Shown piece by piece: positions 15,203-23,122 of a DNA stretch of 64,000 nucleotides. The stretch covers positions 93,966 to 157,965 of the forward strand of contig JALEOD010000024.1 of the NCBI GenBank assembly GCA_022767345.1. The letters are read 5' to 3'. Origin of the DNA: Emergencia sp. (lineage in GTDB: Bacteria; Bacillota; Clostridia; Peptostreptococcales; Anaerovoracaceae). Each line of letters begins with the position of its first letter. Position 1 is the first letter of the stretch. The position numbers were made by a program, and so were the translations under genes. The notes under the pieces were generated by a model. The model worked only from the letters and a program-made list of their open reading frames with translations. It was not told the DNA's origin and made no database searches.

Positions 15203-15658
15203 ATGAATAGTGTAGTTCTAATCGGAAGACTTACCCGTGACCCGGAAGTCAGATATACTGCAAGCACACAGATGGCAGTTGCAACATTTACGGTTGCCAT
15301 TGACAGACCTGTAAGAGCCGGCGGAGAGAAGCAGACAGATTTTCCGCGCGTAACCGTTTTCGGCAAGCAGGCAGAGAACTGCGAGAAGTATCTGGCAAAG
15401 GGCAGATTAGTCGGCGTTCAGGGTAGAATCCAGACCGGAAGCTATCAGAACAAAGACGGCGTCACTGTTTACACAACCGATGTTGTGGCAGACAGAGTAG
15501 AATTTTTAGAGTGGGGCGACAGACCGCAGAGCAGCGGTAATTTCGCACCGAGACAGAACGCTTCTTCCGGCTATAGCAATCAGCCGGCCGGCGGCAGCAG
15601 CATGCCGGAAGAAATGCCGGATTCATTCCAGGCAATTGATGAAGACGTTCCATTCTAA
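15203..15658 (+). CDS. ssb: Single-stranded DNA-binding protein
   Basis: SSB of 151 residues. The OB-fold opens MNSVVLIGRLTRDPEVRYT, with FPRVTVFGKQAENC and GRLVGVQGRIQTGSY. A Gly/Ser/Asn/Gln-rich tail follows from about residue 108, and it ends in the conserved acidic tip DEDVPF used to recruit DNA repair and replication partners. It is between rpsF and rpsR, the typical firmicute place, with an AGGGGTG site. Confidence 0.97.
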   Translation: MNSVVLIGRLTRDPEVRYTASTQMAVATFTVAIDRPVRAGGEKQTDFPRVTVFGKQAENCEKYLAKGRLVGVQGRIQTGSYQNKDGVTVYTTDVVADRVEFLEWGDRPQSSGNFAPRQNASSGYSNQPAGGSSMPEEMPDSFQAIDEDVPF

Positions 15659-15676
15659 GGAAAGGAGATAAGAACC

Positions 15677-15910
15677 ATGATGGATAGAAGACGTGGTGGC
15701 ATGAGAAGAAAGAAAGTATGCCAGTTCTGCGCTGATAAGACAGAAGTAATTGATTACAAGGATACAGAAAAACTCAAGAAGTATATCACTGAAAGAGGTA
15801 AAATTCTGCCTAAGAGAATCACTGGAACTTGCGCTGTACATCAGAGAGAAGTTACCACTGCAATCAAAAGAGCAAGAATCGTTGCATTACTGCCTTACGT
15901 TGCAGACTAA
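15677..15910 (+). CDS. rpsR: 30S ribosomal protein S18
   Basis: Ribosomal protein of 77 residues, partner of S6. [17 protein letters not shown] contains the CxxC pair common in zinc-binding S18 forms. The RNA-binding end reads [19 protein letters not shown] followed by [20 protein letters not shown] lies upstream. ATG 15680 is an equally good start one codon later. Confidence 0.97.
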   Translation: MMDRRRGGMRRKKVCQFCADKTEVIDYKDTEKLKKYITERGKILPKRITGTCAVHQREVTTAIKRARIVALLPYVAD

Positions 15911-15927
15911 TTTAAAAACAATGATAA

Positions 15928-15955
15928 AGGAGCCGTTTAGGCTCCTGTTTTATTG
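15928..15955 (+). terminator. Terminator of rpsF-ssb-rpsR
   Basis: AGGAGCC (15928-15934), loop GTTTA, GGCTCCT (15940-15946), then GTTTTATT. Confidence 0.85.
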
Positions 15956-16032
15956 TGAATTCTCTTGACAACAATCACCCTTGTGCTTTAATATGTTAAT
16001 GTAGTAAATTGCAAAAAAGAGGTATAGTTAAG

Positions 16033-17292
16033 ATGAAAATTTTGAAGAAATCCAAGGAGAGAACTGCCGAAGATAATCGGGCTCTCCGTGACAGTGTGAC
16101 CGCAATTATCGATGATGTATGCCAGCGTGGCGATACAGCGCTTCATGAATATAACGAGAAATTTGACGACTGCCATAGAGATGTGCTGAGAATCAGCCGC
16201 GAGGAAATTGAGCAGGCTTATGCGCAGATTACGGAGCAGGAGCTTTCCGACCTTCGTATGGCAAAATCTAATATAGAAAAATTTGCGGCGGCGCAGAGAA
16301 GAACCATGACTGAACTGGAGAATTTCAGTCCGCAGCCGGGGATTTATCTGGGACACAGAATTATTCCGGTTTCTTCCTGCTGCTGTTACGTCCCCGGCGG
16401 TGGCTATCCCCTTTATTCCACTGCTCTGATGCTGATTACACCGGCAAAGGTGGCGGGGGTAAAGCGCATTGCGGCATGTTCCCCTACTGTAAAGGGGACT
16501 TCCAAGATTCACTACAAAACGCTGGTTGCTATGGATCTTGCAGGAGCTGACGAGATTTATGCAGTAGGCGGCGCTCAGGCTGTTGCTGCGTTTTCTTACG
16601 GAACTGAGGAAATAAAGCCGGTGGATATGATTGTGGGGCCGGGAAACCGCTATGTGACAGAGGCAAAGCGCCAGTGTTACGGACAGATTGGAATTGACTT
16701 TGTGGCAGGGCCCAGCGAAGTTCTCGTTATTGCGGACGAAAAAGCGGACAGTAAGACGATTGCCGCTGACCTTTTGGCGCAGGCAGAACACGATCCTAAC
16801 GCAAAGGGGATTTTGGTAACTACTGATGAATCCTTCGGAAAACAGGTCATCAAAGATGTAGAAGCGGAGTTAAAGGTGCTTTCCACTGCGGAAATTGCGA
16901 AAAAGTCCTGGGATGATTTTGGCGAAGTATTGGTAGTTGATTCGCTGCATGAAGCGGTAGAAATGTCCAACGAGTATGCGCCGGAACACTTAGAAGTAAA
17001 TATTGAGAATCCGGATTCTATTATCAGGGATTTATATAATTACGGTTCCCTGTTCATCGGGGGAAATACAGCAGAAGTCTTTGGGGACTATGCATCGGGA
17101 ACTAACCACACCTTGCCGACTGTGAAGGCAGCACGCTATACCGGCGGTGTTTGGGCCGGCACATTCCTGAAAACCTGCACCCACCAGAGCATGACGCCGG
17201 AGGCCTCAAAAGCAATTGCTCCGCTGGTTGCCAGAATGGCATACGGAGAGGGTCTTGAGGGACACGCAAAGGCCGCAGAAGCGAGAGAATAA
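16033..17292 (+). CDS. Histidinol dehydrogenase family protein, stand-alone
   Basis: Protein of 419 residues homologous to HisD, the NAD-dependent enzyme oxidising histidinol to histidine. Catalytic Glu-His is in APEHLEV, zinc ligands are in LLAQAEHD and FGDYASGTNHTLPT, and a C-terminal EGHAKAAE supplies the last ligand. The usual glycine-rich start of the NAD region reads SSCCCYVPGGGYPLYS, with three Cys in a row. No other his biosynthesis gene is near. HisD-like paralogues such as sulfopropanediol dehydrogenase exist, so a role outside histidine synthesis is possible. Start ATG 16033 has AAGAGGT upstream. Confidence 0.85.
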   Translation: MKILKKSKERTAEDNRALRDSVTAIIDDVCQRGDTALHEYNEKFDDCHRDVLRISREEIEQAYAQITEQELSDLRMAKSNIEKFAAAQRRTMTELENFSPQPGIYLGHRIIPVSSCCCYVPGGGYPLYSTALMLITPAKVAGVKRIAACSPTVKGTSKIHYKTLVAMDLAGADEIYAVGGAQAVAAFSYGTEEIKPVDMIVGPGNRYVTEAKRQCYGQIGIDFVAGPSEVLVIADEKADSKTIAADLLAQAEHDPNAKGILVTTDESFGKQVIKDVEAELKVLSTAEIAKKSWDDFGEVLVVDSLHEAVEMSNEYAPEHLEVNIENPDSIIRDLYNYGSLFIGGNTAEVFGDYASGTNHTLPTVKAARYTGGVWAGTFLKTCTHQSMTPEASKAIAPLVARMAYGEGLEGHAKAAEARE

Positions 17293-17317
17293 AAACATAA
17301 TTAAGTAACAACAATAT

Positions 17318-17357
17318 AAAACGCTGAGTACAAGGGAAACCCTTATCTCAGCGTTTT
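17318..17357. terminator. Bidirectional terminator
   Basis: AAAACGCTGAG (17318-17328) pairs with CTCAGCGTTTT (17347-17357). It lies between convergent genes and has A and T runs on both sides. Confidence 0.75.
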
Positions 17358-17359
17358 GT

Positions 17360-17905
17360 TTAGTTTTCTGCAATCTGAATTAAATTTTGGTAATGTTGCT
17401 GATCTGCTTCAGGTATGTCCAAACTATTCATGGCTTGTTCAATGCTCAAATGAAGATTTTTCATTAGAGATTGAATATTGGAAAGTGTAGTCCTTTCTAA
17501 AGTTTTCTTCGTGACTTCCTTCGTTACCTCTTCGGTCACTTCTCTGGTCACTTTTTCCGTCGTCTCCGCAGTTGCCTTTTCAGCAGCAATCTCCGCCGCT
17601 TCCTCCGCTCTGATTTCTATGAATTCCTCCATGGTGATACTCTGCCATGCCATCTTCTCCACCTCCGCACTATGGGTTCTTAAAAAATCCGCCAAGATGT
17701 TTTCTTTGAGGCAGCGCTCTATGGCAGTGTCTACTGCTTCTTTTCTGTCCTTTCCTGCTGCAAGGCCTTCTCTTACATACCGGACGAGTATACCATACTC
17801 TCTCAGCTTTGCACTTCTCTGCAGCACAGGATTCTTTCTCGCTTCCTCTTCTTCCCCCTCGCTACGTAAATGTAATAAAATTACTGTATTTCTATTATAC
17901 TCCAC
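17360..17905 (-). CDS. Truncated Rpn/PD-(D/E)XK transposase-like protein
   Basis: The 181-residue frame matches only the C-terminal part of large clostridial Rpn-like (recombination-promoting nuclease) proteins: LQRSAKLREYGILVRYVREG, RKEAVDTAIERCLKENILADFLRTH and VEKMAWQSITMEEF in sequence. The nuclease domain with its Asp/Glu-Lys triad is missing. It then runs into a Glu/Ala/Thr/Val-rich coiled segment with near repeats of EVTEEVTK (about residues 119-135). It may be a decayed gene or a short regulatory relic. No ribosome binding site of note precedes ATG 17905. Confidence 0.6.
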   Translation of the reverse strand: MEYNRNTVILLHLRSEGEEEEARKNPVLQRSAKLREYGILVRYVREGLAAGKDRKEAVDTAIERCLKENILADFLRTHSAEVEKMAWQSITMEEFIEIRAEEAAEIAAEKATAETTEKVTREVTEEVTKEVTKKTLERTTLSNIQSLMKNLHLSIEQAMNSLDIPEADQQHYQNLIQIAEN

Positions 17906-18122
17906 TATATCGTCGAGCGCAAGCGAAAATTCCTATATGATACTAAAATGTCAATATTTAGAAGATAAAAGTTTTCTTTTTAAAGTTACAATTAAAATTT
18001 CTTTCTTTTCTAAAAACTTTTGTCAAATCCCTTGTGTCCATTTCATATAAAGATTAGAATGTAGGCAAATATTTATAAAGCGTCGAGGAGATTCAGAGAT
18101 AGTACGCAGGAAAGGAAACCAT

Positions 18123-20750
18123 ATGGGAAAATTTGTTTATTCATTCAGTGAAGGGTCTAAGGACATGAGAAGTCTTTTGGGCGGCAAAGGAGCTAATCTG
18201 GCGGAGATGACCAGAATCGGTCTGCCGGTTCCTTACGGTTTTACGGTAACTACCGAAGCCTGCACCCGGTACTATGAAGAAGACCGCAGGATTGGTGACG
18301 ACATCATCGAGGAAATTTACGAAAAATTGGCGGAGCTTGAGGCGGTAACCGAGAAAAAGTTTGGCGACAAGGAAAATCCGCTGCTTGTTTCAGTTCGTTC
18401 CGGTTCTGTATTTTCCATGCCGGGTATGATGGACACCATTCTGAATCTGGGTCTTAACGACGAAACCGTGGAAAGTTTAGCTAAGCTGACAGAAAATGAC
18501 CGCTTTGCTTATGACAGCTATCGTCGTTTTATTCAGATGTTCGGTGATGTTGTACTTGAAATTCCAAAGAGTGAATTCGATGTTATCTTTGATGGACAGA
18601 AAGAGAAAGTGGGCGCCGCATTTGATGTGGATTTAACCACTGACGACTTGAAAGAGATTATCACCGGCTATAAAGCGCTGGTAAAAAAGGCCGTGGGCAG
18701 AGATTTTCCGCAGGAACCGAAAGACCAGCTGATGGAAGCAATCAAGGCAGTATTCCGCTCATGGAATAACGACAGAGCCATTCTTTACAGGAAACTCAAC
18801 AGAATTTCCGATAAGCTGGGCACTGCAGTAAACGTGCAGTCCATGGTATTCGGTAATATGGGGGATACTTCCGGCACAGGCGTAGCTTTTACGAGAGACC
18901 CGGCAACGGGCAGTAATCAGCTTTACGGAGAATTCCTTGTGAATGCCCAGGGTGAAGATGTAGTTGCGGGAATCCGTACGCCGAAACCGATTGCAGAGAT
19001 GGCAGAGGCGTTCCCGGAAGTATATAAAGACTTTGCGCGCATCGCGGAGATATTGGAAAAACACTATAAAGATATGCAGGACATGGAATTTACGGTGGAA
19101 AGAGGAAAACTTTTCATGCTGCAGACCAGAGCTGCAAAGAGAACTGCCGTTTCGGCGATTAAAGTGGCTGTCGACATGGTCAGCGAGGGCCTGATTACAA
19201 AGGAAACTGCCGTAGAACGCATCGACCCTGCACAGGTTGATCAGCTGCTGCACCCGACTTTTGACGCAAAGGCTGAAAAAGCAGCAGAAACGCTGGCAAA
19301 GGGTCTTCCTGCTTCACCGGGCGCTGCGACAGGAAAAATCTACTTCACGGCTTCTGATGCGGAGACGGCTGTGGAATCCGGCGAGAAAGCCATTCTTGTA
19401 AGACAGGAAACTTCGCCGGAGGACCTTGCCGGCATGGTAGCTGCAGAAGGCATTTTGACCGCCAGAGGCGGTATGACCAGCCATGCGGCGGTGGTAGCCA
19501 GAGGTATGGGTAAATGCTGCGTTGCAGGCTGCTCTGAAATTATCGTAGATGAAGCGGGCAAAACGCTGATTATTGGAGACGACCGGCTGGAAGAAGGGGA
19601 TTATATTTCCCTCAACGGCTCTTCCGGTACTGTATACAGAGGGCAGATTGCGACGGTGCAGCCGGAGCTTTCCGGAGATTTTGGCACAGTGATGAACTGG
19701 GCCGACGAGATTCGTAAATTAAAGGTGCGCACCAATGCTGACAATCCAAAGGACGCAGCCCAGGCACTGGCATTCGGCGCAGAGGGAATCGGTCTTTGCA
19801 GAACGGAGCATATGTTTTTTGAGGAAGAAAGGATTCCGGCAATTCGTCAGATGATTTTAGCGGAAACTGAGGAAGAAAGAAGAACCGCCCTGGCAAAACT
19901 GCTGCCGTTCCAGAAGTCCGACTTTAAGGGCATGTACGAGGTGATGGAAGATAAGCCTGTGACCATTCGTCTGCTTGATCCTCCTCTACATGAATTCCTG
20001 CCGCAGACCGAAGAAGATACTAGAGAACTGGCAGCCCATACCGGTATTCCATATGAAAAACTGGCACAGACAGCCAGTGAACTTCACGAATTTAACCCGA
20101 TGCTGGGACACCGCGGCTGCAGGCTTGCTGTGACTTACCCGGAAATTGCGGAAATGCAGACTCGTGCTATTATGGAAGCAGCTATCGAAGTTGCGGCAGA
20201 AAAAGGCGTGGATATCGTGCCTGAAATCATGATTCCGCTGGTAGGAAGCAAGGCTGAAATTGCTGATGTGAAGGCAACCGTTGTAAAGACTGCTGACGCT
20301 TGCAAGGAAGAGGCGGGCAGTCAGATGAAGTATCATATCGGTACGATGATTGAAGTGCCTAGAGCGGCTTTGACGGCGGATGAGATTGCAGAAGAAGCTG
20401 AATTCTTCTCCTTCGGCACCAACGATTTGACACAGATGACTTTCGGTTTTTCCCGTGATGATACCGGAAAACTGATTAAGGAATACGTGGATAAAGGCAT
20501 TCTGCCTGACGATCCGTTCCAGACCATCGATCAGGAGGGTGTAGGCCTTTTGGTGAAGATGGCGGTAGAAAAGGGCAGACAGACCCGCCCGAATATCAAA
20601 CTGGGCATCTGCGGCGAGCATGGAGGCGATCCGAGAAGTATCGAGTTCTGTCACAGAACCGGACTTGATTATGTATCCTGCTCCCCTTACCGTGTGCCAA
20701 TCGCAAGAATTGCGGCAGCACAGGCAGCTTTGAAAGACGTAGAAAAATAA
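18123..20750 (+). CDS. ppdK: Pyruvate, phosphate dikinase
   Basis: Enzyme of 875 residues, usual for PPDK, interconverting pyruvate, ATP and phosphate with PEP, AMP and pyrophosphate; in anaerobes it gives PPi-linked glycolysis or gluconeogenesis. The nucleotide domain starts FVYSFSEGSKDMRSLLGGKGANL. The phosphohistidine is His454 in GGMTSHAAVVARG. The C-terminal PEP/pyruvate barrel has GLCRTEHMFF, FSFGTNDLTQMTFG and the catalytic Cys in LGICGEHGGDP. It ends in a normal VPIARIAAAQA. AGGAAAGG precedes ATG. It is monocistronic with a strong terminator. Confidence 0.98.
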   Translation: MGKFVYSFSEGSKDMRSLLGGKGANLAEMTRIGLPVPYGFTVTTEACTRYYEEDRRIGDDIIEEIYEKLAELEAVTEKKFGDKENPLLVSVRSGSVFSMPGMMDTILNLGLNDETVESLAKLTENDRFAYDSYRRFIQMFGDVVLEIPKSEFDVIFDGQKEKVGAAFDVDLTTDDLKEIITGYKALVKKAVGRDFPQEPKDQLMEAIKAVFRSWNNDRAILYRKLNRISDKLGTAVNVQSMVFGNMGDTSGTGVAFTRDPATGSNQLYGEFLVNAQGEDVVAGIRTPKPIAEMAEAFPEVYKDFARIAEILEKHYKDMQDMEFTVERGKLFMLQTRAAKRTAVSAIKVAVDMVSEGLITKETAVERIDPAQVDQLLHPTFDAKAEKAAETLAKGLPASPGAATGKIYFTASDAETAVESGEKAILVRQETSPEDLAGMVAAEGILTARGGMTSHAAVVARGMGKCCVAGCSEIIVDEAGKTLIIGDDRLEEGDYISLNGSSGTVYRGQIATVQPELSGDFGTVMNWADEIRKLKVRTNADNPKDAAQALAFGAEGIGLCRTEHMFFEEERIPAIRQMILAETEEERRTALAKLLPFQKSDFKGMYEVMEDKPVTIRLLDPPLHEFLPQTEEDTRELAAHTGIPYEKLAQTASELHEFNPMLGHRGCRLAVTYPEIAEMQTRAIMEAAIEVAAEKGVDIVPEIMIPLVGSKAEIADVKATVVKTADACKEEAGSQMKYHIGTMIEVPRAALTADEIAEEAEFFSFGTNDLTQMTFGFSRDDTGKLIKEYVDKGILPDDPFQTIDQEGVGLLVKMAVEKGRQTRPNIKLGICGEHGGDPRSIEFCHRTGLDYVSCSPYRVPIARIAAAQAALKDVEK

Positions 20751-20769
20751 ATGTAAATTGGTAAAAGCA

Positions 20770-20805
20770 AGAGCCCTAAAGGTGTGAACCTTTAGGGCTC
20801 TGTTT
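20770..20805 (+). terminator. Terminator of ppdK
   Basis: AGAGCCCTAAAGGT (20770-20783), loop GTGA, perfect complement (20788-20801), then GTTT. The stem is 14 bp. Confidence 0.85.
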
Positions 20806-20847
20806 GATTATAAATCATTGTCCATTAAGATTAACTTTGACTTGTGG

Positions 20848-21112
20848 CTTTAACTTATAGCGGGATTTTTTCTAAAATATGTATAAGAGATTCCTGGATT
20901 CTTAACCAAGCTTTGAAAAAGCTTATAAAAATGTATAAGAACGTTGACAGTAAAACAGATTATCTTGAAATTGCGGACGGAAAACTTGTATTTTATGCAT
21001 GATTTACTAAACTTTTCGGCATATATGGCTCGTTTCATAAGAAATATGTGTGTAGAGGGCAGTGAGCTTATACATTTTTAGAAAGAAACAGTGATTTGGG
21101 TTAAGAATTGAC
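20848..21112. repeat. Intergenic inverted-repeat element, copy A
   Basis: A 265-bp gene-free element. On the left two tandem units run from TTAAC to TGTATAAG (about 20850-20887 and 20899-20942, the latter TTCTTAACC...ATGTATAAGAAC). On the right a unit in opposite orientation runs from CTTATACAT (21067-21075) to GGTTAAGAA (21099-21107). The middle has GGAAAACTTGTATTTTATG near 20979. A second copy with the same order lies at 54491-54780. The function is unknown; it could be a non-autonomous mobile element or a structured transcript. Confidence 0.7.
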
Positions 21113-21147
21113 TTTTTTACAATTAACCAACTGCTTTAGCTTTAAGA

Positions 21148-21178
21148 AACAGGGACTGCTCAAAGAGCAGTCTCTGTT
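21148..21178 (-). terminator. Hairpin overlapping the L,D-transpeptidase stop codon
   Basis: On the minus strand AACAGAGACTGCTC, loop TTT, GAGCAGTCCCTGTT, then TTCTTAAAG. The TGA stop of the upstream gene falls at the loop and start of the second arm, so the terminator is embedded in the coding end. Confidence 0.6.
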
Positions 21179-22695
21179 TTCACCAGCACGATTTTACTTA
21201 CGGTCTGATAAGGTGTGTAAGCATTTTTTACGGAGTATTTAATCTGATATTCGCCCTCGCTCTCAAAAATCCATGCGGCAGCTTCTTTGGCCGTCACTGA
21301 TTGGAAATCTGTATCAGAGGGCCCCTTAATGGCGATTTGCAGTTTTGAGGTCACATTTTTGCCATTATGAACAGCGCTGACACCGGTGATGAGGTCGGTC
21401 TGCACGCCGGGTTGTACGGCAAGGGGCGCAGTGCAGCTGCCGTCAGCTCCCAACAGAGCAGCCTCAAGTTCTGCAGGCAGATTCAGCTGCGGGTCTTTAT
21501 TGACAGCGCCTTTTTTGGACGTAATCGTGATGATTTTTTTCGCCTCTTTGTAAGGGGCGTATTTATTTTTGACGATGTATTTTATCGAGTATTTGCCGGT
21601 TTTTGCAAACCGATAGTTTTTTGCGTCTTTATAAGAATAGATCTTATATTTCTCTGCGCCCGGCGCTTTAATGTAAACCTTTATGGCACTGGTGCGGCTT
21701 GCCGATGCCTGTTTTGCAGTGACGCCCTTTACTGCATTCTTGTCACCCCAGGTAACGGTCCTGTTCTTTGCGCCGGAAATGACCGGTGCTTTCAGGTTGT
21801 CTACGACCTTGATTTTAACAGTGGTGCTGGCGCTTTTTCCGTAAGGTGCGGTGACCTTGTAGGTGACTTTGTAAGTGCCCAGCTTATTGATGGAGAATTT
21901 CTCCTTGACGTAGCCGCCTTTTTTGGAGGAGTAGCGTTCCACTCTGGAAACCTTGATATCGTCTTTCAAATTCATGAAAGTGTTAGGGTCCTTTGCGTAG
22001 ACGTAGCTTTTCAGGTTATAGTTTTTCTTGCCATACTGCACCGCCAGCGGCTTCTTTGGAGAAACCCTGATGGTCGGCGGGTCTATGATATAGTATGGAT
22101 TCGCTGGATCCGGATCTGTGGGATCCCAGTATTTATAGCGTCCCGCGTAAACCTTGGTTGGTGAAGGTTTTCCAAGCGGACCTGGATTGTCGCTGCGGTA
22201 AATGGTTACTTTTGTGCCGATTTTACAAGTATAGTAAATCCATTTTGCGTCGACGACGGAAAGACGCACACAGCCGTGAGATGCTGCCCGTCCCAGCATA
22301 TTGAACTGGCTGGTGACCTGCGAGGCTTTGTCAAAGCGTTCCGTATAGTAAACGGAGTGAAATAGAATGTCACTGGTGATGTGAGTGCAGTACTGTCCGT
22401 ACACGTCGTTCATCAGCTCGCCCCAGTTCCATCTTCCTTGTGTGTAAAAAGTTCCTCTGGGCGTAGTGCCGTTAAGACCTGTGGAACAAAGCATGGCGCG
22501 AATCGGTTTCCATTTGCCGTCTACTTTCTTATAGGCGGTGACGACGTTTTGCTGCTCATTGACCTTGAGCCAGTATTTGCCGGTGTAAGTGCCGGCGTGG
22601 GCCTCCGATGCCGTAAAGTGCAGAGCGGCCGCAGTAAAAATCACAGCTAAGATAATAGCTGCTATCATACCAATTCCCTTTTTTTCTCTAATCAT
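21160..22695 (-). CDS. Secreted L,D-transpeptidase (YkuD) with Ig-like domains
   Basis: Exported cell-wall enzyme of 511 residues that would form 3-3 peptidoglycan cross-links or attach proteins. Signal peptide at about 1-33 (IAAIILAVIFTAAALHF then ASEAHA). The YkuD catalytic domain spans about 38-175, with the motif SHGCVRLS (His140, Cys142). Three Ig-like beta domains follow (about 205-297, 298-395 and 410-505), each ending with a pattern such as GTYKVTYKVTAPYG, GKYSIKYIVKNKYAPY and GEYQIKYSVKNAYTPY. GGGAGG precedes ATG 22695. It is monocistronic. Confidence 0.94.
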   Translation of the reverse strand: MIREKKGIGMIAAIILAVIFTAAALHFTASEAHAGTYTGKYWLKVNEQQNVVTAYKKVDGKWKPIRAMLCSTGLNGTTPRGTFYTQGRWNWGELMNDVYGQYCTHITSDILFHSVYYTERFDKASQVTSQFNMLGRAASHGCVRLSVVDAKWIYYTCKIGTKVTIYRSDNPGPLGKPSPTKVYAGRYKYWDPTDPDPANPYYIIDPPTIRVSPKKPLAVQYGKKNYNLKSYVYAKDPNTFMNLKDDIKVSRVERYSSKKGGYVKEKFSINKLGTYKVTYKVTAPYGKSASTTVKIKVVDNLKAPVISGAKNRTVTWGDKNAVKGVTAKQASASRTSAIKVYIKAPGAEKYKIYSYKDAKNYRFAKTGKYSIKYIVKNKYAPYKEAKKIITITSKKGAVNKDPQLNLPAELEAALLGADGSCTAPLAVQPGVQTDLITGVSAVHNGKNVTSKLQIAIKGPSDTDFQSVTAKEAAAWIFESEGEYQIKYSVKNAYTPYQTVSKIVLVKTETAL

Positions 22696-23122
22696 GTTTT
22701 TACCTCCCCGATTTAATCAGTAGCTATAGTATAACACGTTTTTTTCTGTATAAATATGAAAATTCCTAAAGAATTTCTTTAGATTTCTCTCTTTTTTTCT
22801 GAGAGACAGAAAGAATGGTGTATCCGCGTATTGCTATGCCTGTATTTTCAATGGAAGTAAAGAATTAAGATTCTGAATTTTAATAAATATACATAGTAAA
22901 GGGATAAAACTTTAGAGGAATAACGTGAAAAAAGATATACATTTTCTGGAAGAATATTACATGAAATCTAAATAAAAAGCTGAAAAAATCAATGTTTTTT
23001 GGCAAAAAGAGTGGCGTAGAGAGCAAAAAAACTGTATAATAGGGATACAAAAAATAAGAGCAAGAAAAAGTATTTTTATACTTAAATTAGAATTATTATA
23101 ACAAAAAGATAGGAGTGAAACC
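22696..23122. other. Gene-free region upstream of hutH
   Basis: 427 bases between divergent genes, strongly AT-rich. A TATAAT at 23035-23040 about 80 bases before hutH is the likely -10 box of the hut operon, although I see no good -35 box. A short CTCTC/GAGAG hairpin lies near 22790. No riboswitch, T-box or RNA gene is recognisable. Confidence 0.4.

Noticed and set aside
20848..21112. CRISPR array
   Set aside because: The units are not evenly spaced repeats with unique spacers, they occur in both orientations, and there are no cas genes.
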